A stretch of 40,000 nucleotides of DNA from Mesostigma viride (taxonomy: Eukaryota; Streptophyta; Mesostigmatophyceae; Mesostigmatales; Mesostigmataceae): positions 1 through 40,000 of the forward strand of contig RPFO01000589.1 in the NCBI GenBank assembly GCA_009746045.1, written 5' to 3'. Shown piece after piece: positions 1 through 9,500 of the stretch. Every line of letters starts with the position of its first letter. The first letter of the stretch is position 1. Made by a program: the position numbers and the translations under genes. The notes beneath the pieces are model-generated. The model saw only the letters and a list, made by a program, of their open reading frames with translations, did not search any database and was not told where the DNA came from.

Positions 1-38
1 CAATTTGCCGGCTAATCACGGCAACACACGTACAATCC
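1..38 (+). repeat. degenerate satellite remnant left of palindromic element
   Basis: These 38 bases resemble the satellite monomer variant that contains AATTGCCGG followed by ACACACGTACATCC, with several substitutions and one extra A. The last five bases (AATCC, 34-38) match four of five bases of CATCC, which follows the element at 596-600. They are therefore read as the left copy of a target-site duplication that has since mutated. Confidence 0.6.
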
Positions 39-258
39 AGTTACGTTAAATAGTGCCTCCTTTTTGCCGCCTGAGGCAAATCGGTCGTAAACACTATTTT
101 GCCCGGAATAACACATTCCGAGCACCCAAGTTAATTCCGGCCCCCGAATGTTACTTGGGCATTGGCTCGGAAGTCGGAAGTGGTTATTCCGGGCAAAATA
201 GTGTTACGGACCGATTTGCCTCAGGCGGCAAAAGGTTCCGGCACTATTTAACGTAACT
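39..258. repeat. left terminal palindrome, degenerate
   Basis: This 220-bp copy has the same outer arms as 390-595 but is decayed in the centre and part of the left arm, for example where the usual GCCGGAACC is reduced and around the centre near 145-170. The right arm is close to the intact copies. It has diverged more than its partner, so this element is older than the composite at 12382-13262 or has been partly rearranged. Confidence 0.75.
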
Positions 259-389
259 AAAACCCGTGCACCTTGGAGGTCAGGGGTTCGAATCCTCACT
301 GAGGCAGCTCCGGCGCATTTAGTGGTGCGTGCTCAGCGGCCTAGGCGGATGTCTCGGGCTCTTCGTCCCCCTCCACGAGGCCAGGTTTT
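259..389 (+). other. 131-bp internal module with tRNA-like B box
   Basis: The module begins AAAACC and ends GGTTTT, so it has its own short inverted ends. Near its left side it contains GGTTCGAATCC, a perfect RNA polymerase III B box, followed by CTGAGGCA; this resembles the T-arm and acceptor 3' half of a tRNA. No A box lies at normal spacing on the left, although a weak A-box-like TGCTCAGCGG occurs further right. It recurs at 12588-12718 (inverted) and 12925-13056 (direct). Whether it is transcribed is unknown. Confidence 0.6.
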
Positions 390-595
390 AGTTACGTTAA
401 ATAGTGCCGGAACCTTTTGCCGCCTGAGGCAAATCGGTCCGTAACACTATTTTGCCCGGAATAACCACTTCCGAGCACCCAAGTTAATTCGGCCGAATTA
501 ACTTGGGTGCTCGGAAGTGGTTATTCCGGGCAAAATAGTGTTACGGACCGATTTGCCTCAGGCGGCAAAAGGTTCCGGCACTATTTAACGTAACT
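390..595. repeat. 206-bp perfect palindrome (right terminal repeat)
   Basis: Comparing the arms base by base shows that the 103-bp left arm is the exact reverse complement of the right arm, with the centre at GG|CC (492/493). The ends are AGTTACGT and ACGTAACT. There is no spacer, so the single strand could form one 103-bp hairpin and the duplex a cruciform. Confidence 0.95.
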
Positions 596-3500
596 CATCC
601 ACCGCGCACGCAAGGGGCAACTGCACACACATGTACACACACCGCGCACGCTTGGGGCGGCTGCACACACACGTACCTACACCGCGCACGCAAGGGGCGG
701 CTGCACACACATGTACACACACCGCGCACGCAAGGGGCGGCTGCACACACACGTACACACACCATGCACGCAATTGCCGGCATGCACACACACGTACATC
801 CACCGCGCACGCAAGGGGCAACTGCACACACATGTACACACACCGCGCACGCTTGGGGCAGCTGCACTCACATGTACACACACCGCGCACGCTTGGGGCG
901 GCTGCACACACACGTACATACACCGCGCACGCAAGGGGCGGCTGCACACACACGTACATACACCGCGCACGCAAGGGGCGGCTGCACACATACGTACACA
1001 CACCGCGCACGCAAGGGGCGGCTGCACACACACGTACATACACCATGCACGCAAGGGGCTGCACACACACTTACACACACCATGCACGCAAGGGCCGGCA
1101 TGCACACACACTGGCATACACCGCGCACGCAAGGGGCGGCTGCACACACGTACATACACCGCGCACGCAAGGGGCGAGTGCACACACACGTACACACACC
1201 GCGCACGAAAGGGGCGGCTGCACACACACGTACACACACCATGCACGCAATTGCCGGCATGCACACACACGTACATCCACTGCGCACGCAAGGGGCAACT
1301 GCACACACATGTACACACGCTCGGGGCGGCTGCACACACACTTACACACACCATGCACGCAAGGGCCGGCATGCACACACACTGGCATACACCGCGCACG
1401 CAAGGGGCGGCTGCACCCACATGTACATACACCATGCACGCAAGGACAAGGATTCACACACACGTACACACACCGCGCACGCAAGGGGCGGCTGCACACA
1501 AACGTACACACACCATGCACGCAATTGCCGGCATGCACACACACGTACATCCACCGCGCACGCAAGGGGCAACTGCACACACATGTACACACGCTTGGGG
1601 CGGCTGCACTCACATGTACACACACCGCGCACGCAAGGGCCGGCTGCACACACACGTACATACACCGCGCAGGCAAGGGGCAACTGCACACACACGTACA
1701 CACACCATGCACGCAAGGGGCGGCTGCACACACACGTACACACACCATGCACGCAAGGAGCGACTTCACGCACAGGTACACACACCATGCACGCAAGGTT
1801 CGGCTGCACACACATGTACATCCACCGCGCACGCAAGGGGCGAGTGCAAACACATGTACATACACCGCGCACGCAAGGGGCAACTGCCCACACATGTACA
1901 TCCACCGCGCACGCAAGGGCCGGCTGCACTCAATTGTACATACACCGCCCATGCAAGGGGCGGCTGCACACACACGTACACACACCATGCACGCAAGGGC
2001 CGGCATGCACACACAGTACACACACCGCGCACGCAAGGGGCGGCTGCACACACACGTACATACACTGCGCACGCAAGGGGCTGCTGCACACACACTTACA
2101 CTCACCATGCACGCAAGGGGCGGCTGCACACACACGTACACACACCGCGCACGCAAGGGACGGCTGCACACACACGTACATACACCGCGCACGCAAGGGG
2201 CGGCTGCACTTACATGTACACACACCACGCACGCAAGGGGCGGCTGCACACACACGTACATACACCGCGCACGCAAGGACCGGCTCCACTCACATGTACA
2301 TCCACCGCGCAACAACGGGGCGGCTGCACACACACGTACATACACCGCGCACGCAAGGGGCTGCTGCACACACACTTACACACAAAATGCACGCTTGGGG
2401 CGACGGCACTCACATGTACATACACCGCGCACGAAAGGGGTGGCTGCACACACACGTACATCCACCGCGCACGCAAGGGGCGGCTGCACACACACATACA
2501 TACACCGCGCACGCTTGGGGCGGCTGCACACACACGTACCTACACCGCGCACGCAAGGGGCGGCTGCACACACACGTACATACACCGCGCACGCAAGGGG
2601 CGGCTGCACACACACGTACACACACCGCGCACGCAAGGGGCGGCTGCACACACACGTACACACACCATGCACGCAATTGCCGGCATGCACACACACGTAC
2701 ATCCACCGCGCACGCAAGGGGCAACTGCACACACATGTACACACACCGCGCACGCTTGGGGCAGCTGCACTCACATGTACACACACCGCGCACGCTTGGG
2801 GCGGCTGCACACACACGTACACACACCGCGCACGCTTGGGGCGGCTGCACACACACGTACCTACACCGCGCACGCAAGGGGCGGCTGCACACACACTTAC
2901 ACACAAAATGCACGCTTGGGGCGACGGCACTCACATGTACACACACCGCGCACGCAAGAAGCGGCTGCACACACACGTACACACACCATGCACGCAATTG
3001 CCGGCATGCACACACACGTACATCCACCGCGCACGCAAGGGGCAACTGCACACACATGTACACACACCGCGCACGCTTGGGGCAGCTGCACTCACATGTA
3101 CACACACCGCGCACGCTTGGGGCGGCTGCACACACACGTACATACACCGCGCACGCAAGGGGCGGCTGCACACATACGTACCTACACCGCGCACGCAAGG
3201 GGCGGCTGCACACACACGTACATACACCGCGCACGCAAGGACCGGCTCCACTCACATGTACATCCACCGCGCAACCACGGGGCGGCTGCACACACACGTA
3301 CATACACCGCGCACGCAAGGGGCTGCTGCACACACACTTACACACAAAATGCACGCTTGGGGCGACGGCACTCACATGTACATACACCGCGCACGAAAGG
3401 GGTGGCTGCACACACACGTACATCCACCGCGCACGCAAGGGGCGGCTGCACACACACATACATACACCATGCACGCAAGGGGCGAGTGCAAAAACATGTA

Positions 3501-3874
3501 CATACACCGCGCACGCAAGGGGCAACTGCCCACACATGGACATACACCATGCACGCAAGGGGCGGCTGCACACACATGTACATCCACCGCGCACGCAAGG
3601 GGCGAGTGCACACACACGTACACACACCGCGCACGCAAGGGGCGGCTGCACACACACGTACACACACCATGCACGCAATTGCCGGCATGCACACACACGT
3701 ACATCCACCGCGCACGCAAGGGGCAACTGCACACACATGTACACACACCGCGCACGCTTGGGGCAGCTGCACTCACATGTACACACACCGCGCACGCTTG
3801 GGGCGGCTGCACACACACGTACATACACCGCGCACGCTTGGGGCGGCTGCACACACACGTACCTACACCGCGCA
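596..3874 (+). repeat. 40-bp satellite array, block 1
   Basis: About 82 head-to-tail monomers of 40 bp. Each is built of CGCGCACGCA, AGGGGCGGCT, GCACACACAC and GTACATACAC. Variants include CTTGGGGCGG for CAAGGGGCGG, AATTGCCGGCATGC, GACAAGGATT, and small deletions (for example near 1057 and 1148). Long ORFs on both strands here follow from the stop-poor repeat and are not annotated as genes. The last five bases (GCGCA, 3870-3874) are the left target-site duplication of element 1. Confidence 0.97.
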
Positions 3875-4490
3875 AGTTAACGTAAAGGATTTACGTTAGA
3901 TGGATAGAGATTGTTACGCTCTTTCCAACGGCACCTTGAACGCCTCATTTGGTTAAGGAACGTAAAAGTTATGACGTTTCCTAGGCTGTGCCGACAGTAC
4001 CCGGCGCGCCACTGTGGGCGCGTACGGACACAGGATGTACAAGTGTCACTTTGATAGTCCGCAGGACGTTGACAGGACTTGTACAGGACTTGATGGTCAA
4101 TTGATAGGTAGGCGCACTGTAGCGCGCCAGGACCTATGAGACAATTGATGCTGACTAGTGTACGGATAGGTCCACAGGACTAGCCGTATGGACAATTGAT
4201 AGATCTGCGCGCCAAAGGCGTGCCAGAGTCTGTGTAATCAATTGATTGACAGTTCAGCTGTGACAGTGCAGCTGAATACTTGGACGCGTCCCTAGCAAGC
4301 TATATGTGTGACTTGGTCGCACCGGGACGCTAGCTCTTGCGTGCACGCTCTCTTGGCATAACGACCCTGTCGTCTGTGCTACGTGCAGTCTCGGACTTGA
4401 CGTGACTTACGTCTGTGTTTGCTCATTATAATAAAGGCAACTTTCCTGCAAGAGCCATGGATTCCCTCGGTGGTAAACTCTCATTCAACT
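3875..4490 (+). repeat. 5' LTR of element 1
   Basis: 616 bp, bounded by AGTT and AACT. It contains four CAATTGAT motifs at 4098, 4142, 4193 and 4239, at 44-51 bp spacing, a plausible U3 control array. AATAAA at about 4430 fits a polyadenylation signal near the R region. No standard TGG-type primer binding site follows the LTR; the next bases are CGTATTACAATC, so priming by an internal tRNA fragment or an unusual tRNA is possible. Confidence 0.95.
4098..4246 (+). promoter_or_regulatory. U3 array of four CAATTGAT motifs
   Basis: CAATTGAT occurs at 4098-4105, 4142-4149, 4193-4200 and 4239-4246, separated by GC-rich segments that share GCGCGCC and AGGAC words. The near-regular spacing looks like a degenerate tandem array of protein-binding sites in the LTR promoter region. 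The same array is present in the 3' LTR. Function is inferred. Confidence 0.4.
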
Positions 4491-4517
4491 CGTATTACAA
4501 TCTTCGTACCAAGAAAA

Positions 4518-5303
4518 ATGCCGGACTCGATGGAGTTCCGCATTCCGAGGGATTCTGAAATTTTGGGCAGTCCAGCGGACATCGCCGAATCTCCGGCTGG
4601 TCCTTCGACGACTCCTGTTCGTGAAGATCGTCCGGTTCTTAATCCGGCGTGGCAGCGTGTTGTTGACCAGGCGGTAGCGTCCAGTGCGGAGCTACGCGCT
4701 CAGCAGCAGGCACTGCTGCAAAACCTACGACTGCCGCCCCCGCCTCCGCAACCTTCGATTGTTTCGGGGTTTCGCGATTACCTTGATTCCATTCGAGCTT
4801 TGCTCGCGGACTTCGAGGTCCATACCCGGGCGGGGTTGCAAGCGCCCAGCGCGGTTGCCGAGGTCTCTGAGGAGATCGACAACGCGGTTTCATCGCTTAC
4901 AGGTTACCAGCGCAATCTCGCTAACTGGCTGTCGGTTCGTTCGGGCGTCATTCCGACGATTACGACCAACCTGTTTCAAGACCTTGCGATTCTGCAGTTG
5001 CTGTCGCGAGGCTTCCGGACGCGTGAGCGGCAATTGCTGCTCAATCTTGTCGCGTTCTTGTCTGCATTGCGAGAGTGGGCGCCGGACGGGTGGGATTTTC
5101 TAACGATTCTTACCAACCCGCTCCGCATCGTCACCCGCCGCCGTCGTCGCCGCATTGATCCGGTGACGGGACGTCGGTTGGACCCCATCGTCATCGAAAC
5201 TCCGGTGACGATTGAGGTTGGGCAAGGCCAGGAGGCGCCTGCGCCTGTCGCCAACGATCCAATTTACGACTACGACTACTGCGATTTTCGTGGTCTCGAC
5301 TGA
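4518..5303 (+). CDS. ORF1 protein of element 1 (unknown function, upstream of gag)
   Basis: The reading frame stays open upstream into the LTR to 4419, but the first ATG outside the LTR is at 4518, 28 bases after it, and is preferred; this gives 261 residues. The protein has an acidic, Pro/Ser-rich start, a Q-rich stretch followed by a proline run (PPPPPQP, near residues 77-84), a predicted mostly helical middle rich in Leu/Ala, then an arginine run (RRRRRR, near residue 208) and an acidic, Tyr-rich tail. No enzyme motif was seen. Element 2 also has a long charged ORF in this place, so it may be an N-terminal Gag/nucleic-acid-binding segment. It could also be a separately expressed accessory protein. 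I do not recognise the family. Confidence 0.6.
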   Translation: MPDSMEFRIPRDSEILGSPADIAESPAGPSTTPVREDRPVLNPAWQRVVDQAVASSAELRAQQQALLQNLRLPPPPPQPSIVSGFRDYLDSIRALLADFEVHTRAGLQAPSAVAEVSEEIDNAVSSLTGYQRNLANWLSVRSGVIPTITTNLFQDLAILQLLSRGFRTRERQLLLNLVAFLSALREWAPDGWDFLTILTNPLRIVTRRRRRRIDPVTGRRLDPIVIETPVTIEVGQGQEAPAPVANDPIYDYDYCDFRGLD

Positions 5304-5425
5304 ATTCGGCATGGTGGCGCGGTCGGCACCGGGGCAGGCGGCTTTTTGACAGATTGTACATATCTACCTGTCTTTTGTTTTCCAGCTGCTTAGCTCAGGG
5401 CCATACACAGCTAGTGTAGTTTACC
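5304..5425 (+). other. spacer between ORF1 and gag, possible 3' splice site
   Basis: This short spacer ends just before an ATG in good context (ACCATGG, 5426). It contains a pyrimidine-rich tract running into CAG near 5370-5383, which would serve as a 3' splice site. Splicing of the genomic RNA to express gag separately from ORF1 is therefore conceivable. Only the sequence motif supports this. Confidence 0.25.
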
Positions 5426-6529
5426 ATGGCTGAGGGACGCCGTAGCAAGGGCCTAGCCAGTGGGAATAATAATGGGGGTGCTGGTAGCGGGACCGCTCAC
5501 GTAGATGACGTGGGGGTTACCGGCGAGATTACCAATATGCCTTTAATAATAATACACATGCTGTTCTGGATATGATCTCACCACACAGGGTCTCCTTATT
5601 GTTAATCAGCTGCAACCTGTCACTTCAGACTCAAAGCCAAAGCAGGCAGAGGAGTTTGTGGAAGGACTAGAGGGGTTTCCAAGCTTGTACGGGGTACAAA
5701 CTATTATCAGATCTGGATAGGCAGCCAGACTTTTGGCAAGTGCACAGATCAGATTAAAGACCTCACTAGAGAGTGCAAGAAGGCCAACAAGGCCTGGGCA
5801 GTCTACGTGGCAGAGCTGAGGGAGCTGCTAGAGGATCAACGGAAGAAAGTGGGGATCCATTGGCAGGATAAATACCAAGGGTGGGAGGTTAAGGGAGACC
5901 TTATCCAGAACTTCCTCAATTATTGTAAAATGGTTGAGGAGGGCAGGGCTCACGGCTTCAATGTCGCTGACAGCATAGCCCTGACAAACTGGCTCAAGGT
6001 TTCTGGGCTGGACAAGGCAACACGTGGCTCTTTAAAGGTCATGTGTGCCCCACACTCTACCCTCAAGGCCTACAAGGTCATAATCAAACAAGCACTCGAG
6101 GCAGAGGAGCTGTTTGAGGGTGGAATGCCAGCTGTGAAGGCTACCCACGCAGGTGGGCGTGCCCAGGGGGGCTCCAAGACGTCTGAGGCTGACAGAAGCC
6201 AAGGAGGACGTGGGGGCAACCACAACAAGCGGAAGGCCAACCATTCACCCGACCCTGACGGGCAATCACATGCCAAGTCGGTGTTCAGGAGGGTGGGTGG
6301 TAAGCCCAGGCAGGGTAACGCGCCTGACAACGGGGGAGGAGGCCAGGGCAAGTCAAAGATCCAGTGCTACCTGTGCAAGGGGTGGGGGCACATCAAGAAG
6401 GAGTGTCCCAGCTTCAAGAAGACCCAGGGCCAGGGCAGCAACAAGAAAAACAACAACAAGAACAACAACAAGTCCCAGGCAGGCCAGCCTTCAAAGGGCA
6501 GTCAGCAAGAAGACAACAAGGAGCAGTGA
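5426..6529 (+). pseudogene. gag: gag of element 1, frame-broken in its N-terminal part
   Basis: The likely start is ATG 5426 (MAEGRRSKG). Coding-like sequence then passes through several frames: frame changes are needed near 5540, 5565, 5690 (a GGGG run) and 5750. From about 5750 to the stop one frame is open. The downstream part is basic and Gly/Asn/Gln-rich and carries a CCHC zinc knuckle at about 6363-6404 (CYLCKGWGHIKKEC, CX2CX4HX4C), the nucleocapsid signature that packages genomic RNA. It ends at UGA 6527-6529, after which the same frame continues into pol. The breaks may be real decay or indel errors of the assembly. Confidence 0.75.
6527..6529 (+). promoter_or_regulatory. in-frame UGA between gag and pol, candidate readthrough codon
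   Basis: The codon series is GAG CAG UGA CUG UCU. The frame is open both before it and after it: codons 6530-6670 contain no stop and join directly to the integrase reading frame. UGA followed by C is the leaky context known from several viral readthrough stops. Translation past this codon would give Gag-Pol without any frameshift. A recent nonsense mutation in a continuous gag-pol frame would look the same. Confidence 0.5.
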
Positions 6530-9500
6530 CTGTCTGAGGCAACCCCTACACACCTTAATTCACCCAAGGGGGAGGCCAGGTGCTCCAATGCAGATTTTAT
6601 ATCTGGGCAACAAGAGGGTGATCTCCAGGTTCATGGTGGCCCCAGGTCACCTGGAGAGGTACAGGTTCCTATGAAGACGTCCTTGACAGCTGGTGCAGCT
6701 GTAAGAATGTCTGACCCCATGCATCCTTGTGCTGGGCACGAGGGTGGACCTCTCATTTTGAGAGAAACCAATGTACAACCACAGAGGGGTGTGAAGGCCT
6801 CTGGTGGTATGCATGTGGTCCCTGCTGGCGGTCCAGGTGTTGGGCATGAGCAGGGTGACTCAGACTCTGAGTCAGAACAGGATGGAAGACAGCATGGTGA
6901 TGCTGGACAACCTGACAGCACAGTCCTGACTGTGCCAGGGACTGCTTCCTCTGTGTACCAGGAGTTGGGTGCCCGAATCCACAACATGTTTGGGCATGCC
7001 ACTTCTCTGTCAAACAACTTTGCCTTCCGTATGGGCAGGGCACCCCTTCTTAAGGCGTGTCAGCAAGCTGCCTCACGGTGTAAGTGCCAGTTGTCCTCCA
7101 ACAAGCCCAGGAAATCACATGCCAAAGCTATACCTCAGAGCATTGGTGATCTGCAGTGTGATATCCAACACATCAGGGGCATGCAACTGTTGGTGTGCGT
7201 GGACAGGTACACAAAATACAAGGTGCTGGAGCATTTACCTTCTATGAAGAACAGGTACTTGCTGGCTGCCCTGCAGAATGTAAGAGCCAAGTTTCCTACC
7301 ACAAGGATCCAGGTGGACATGCAGTTTCAGCATCTCAAGGGTGATCCCACCCTTCCTGAGTTGCTGGTTACACCTAGGGAGGCTCATGGGCAGCAGGGTG
7401 CTATAGAGAGGGCAATCCAGGAGGTCAAGAAATTGATTATCTCTGAAGACTGGGTACCCTTATCTGCACCTGCACTTGTCAGGAGTGCATGGCTGAGGAA
7501 CGTGGAGCAGCAGCTGAACAGCAGGGTTAACTTCTACTATGATGGAGTTGCTGTCAGCCCAATGGGTCTATATCATGGCCTGTGCCCACCACATGTGCTG
7601 GAGGGCTGGAAACATGCTGCACATGTCACCTTTGCCAAGCTGAGGGAGAAGGACCGGGGTTGGAAGATGCTGGAGCCACAAGTGGGTCAGAAGGTCCTAG
7701 CTTGGAAGGAACCTAGCCTTTATGGCAAACGTGGTAGCTGGAGTCCTGGGGTGGTTACCCAGGTTGATGAAGCTAGCCACGCATGCTTGGTCAGCATGGA
7801 GGACGAACCAAAGCATGTGCACCGGCTGAGTTGGTCATATGTCAAGCCTAACCTGATGAATGAGGGCAGTCAGGCACAAGGCTCACAGGACCTGCAGGAT
7901 TTTCAGGTCCCAAGTGACATCACTGATGCAACGACCACATCTGTTGCAGGGGAATCTGTCAGCCCTGGCCAGGTTGCAGAGGTACCTGTTGAACAGGCTG
8001 CAAGGTCAACAGCTGGGGAGTCAACTGTCAAGCCCAAGGCTCTAACCAAGCCCAGGGGGACAAGTTTGGCTGGATTAATTGGGGCTCTGCAAAGGGCCAA
8101 GAAGCAGCCCAAGGTAGCCAAGCTCAGGTGGCATGGCAATCTGGGGCTGGACACTGCCTTAGAGGTAGACACTAATTCTCAGGTTTCCATCATTGGGACC
8201 AGAGCTGCAGCAGGGTACAGCATGACTGAACCCAGCTATCAGTTTGTGTCTGACTTCAGTGGCGGGGTACACGTGAAGGTACTGGGTGAGGTATCCATTC
8301 CTATCCTTGGACAGGACACTGCTTTTTGTGTCTTGGAGGGCTATCAGGGACCTGCTCTTCTGGGGCAGAATTTCCTATGCCAGGATGGGGTAGTGATCAC
8401 GTCCTCTCTCCTGACTAAGGAAGGGGCTGGTCAGGTCCCACTGATTAATTTCAGGACCACTCACCTATCACGTGCAGTAACCAGGACGGTTAAGCGTGTG
8501 CAAGTGTGCCAGGGGCAGGAGCCCTTGGTTGATGACCTCATATTGCCAGCTGCTAGTCATCCAAGCAGTTTGGGCATTGGTCCTCACTCACTTGCTGGAC
8601 ACAGCCCTATAAACTACCAAGGCCTGGTGAAGCTCATGTCCTCTCCCATTATGTGTCCCCAGGTCACACTGGGTCTGATTAAATCTGGGGAGGACTGGAT
8701 CTCCAAGAAATGCGTGGAACCTGTCAATGACCTGCCTCCTGCACGACGTCTACTCAAGCTCAAGTTTGTCATCAAGATGAAGGAGGTGGACGGGGTCAAG
8801 GTACCACACGTCAGGCCAGTACTGAATGAGTTCAAGGGTACTGGTGAGTGCACCGCTGAGGAGTTGTATACCCCTGGCATGCTGCATGACACTTGGAGGC
8901 TGCTGCTGTGTGTATTTCTAGGCCTTCTCAACAAGGGCTTGGACTATGGCTCAGTGGTGGTAGACTTCAAGAGGGCATTTCTGGAGGGGGATGCAGATGT
9001 GGCACAGGAAAAGTGGGAGGGCAAGACGCCTTTCTATGTCAGGGTGCCTGCTGTATGGAAAAGGGACATTCACACTGAGTTCCTTAAAATCCTCAAGGGC
9101 CTGGAGGGCCTGAGGTCAAGTCCAATAATCTGGAGGGAGACTCTCAACCGTTTCCTGAAGGAGCATTGCAACTTGAAGGTTTCTCCTGTAGACCCCTGTC
9201 TGTTTCTGGGGCAATGGGAAGGCCTACCAGTGTATGCTTCGCTGCACGGGGATGACCTACATCTGATAGCTCCCACGTCGTGGCTTAAGGAGCTGATCTC
9301 CATCATTAAGTCCAAGTTTCCTCTGGGTAGGGAGCAATGGCAGGTGGAGAATGAGCCTCTCCTGTTTGTGGGCATGGAGGCCACACTGGTGAAGAAGGGG
9401 GGGAGTGGCGTATGCTGCTGGTGGGGGGCAACGATTATCAAGAGACCCTCATTAGCAAGCTTCCTCCAGTCATCACACAGGCACTGTGTCCCATGGTGAG

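Larger units (their letters stand above)
39..595. mobile_element. TRIM-like non-autonomous element with palindromic terminal repeats (copy 1)
   Basis: A 557-bp unit consists of a terminal palindrome (39-258), a 131-bp internal module (259-389) and a second terminal palindrome (390-595). It starts AGTTACG and ends CGTAACT, and it sits in satellite DNA between AATCC and CATCC, a 5-bp target-site duplication with one change. There is no coding capacity. The terminal-repeat/module/terminal-repeat plan with a 5-bp TSD is that of a miniature LTR element (TRIM). The palindromic nature of each terminal repeat is also compatible with a foldback or MITE-type DNA element. Strand cannot be assigned because the ends are palindromic. 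Confidence 0.7.

Noticed and set aside
390-595. Palindromic repeat as a retrozyme (hammerhead ribozyme-bearing LTR)
   Set aside because: The hammerhead core CUGANGA...GAAA is absent on either strand; only the size and lack of coding capacity fit.
596-3874. Possible CRISPR-like or minisatellite-coded array
   Set aside because: There are no unique spacers; the whole 40-bp unit repeats with point variants, which is a plain tandem satellite in a eukaryotic context.
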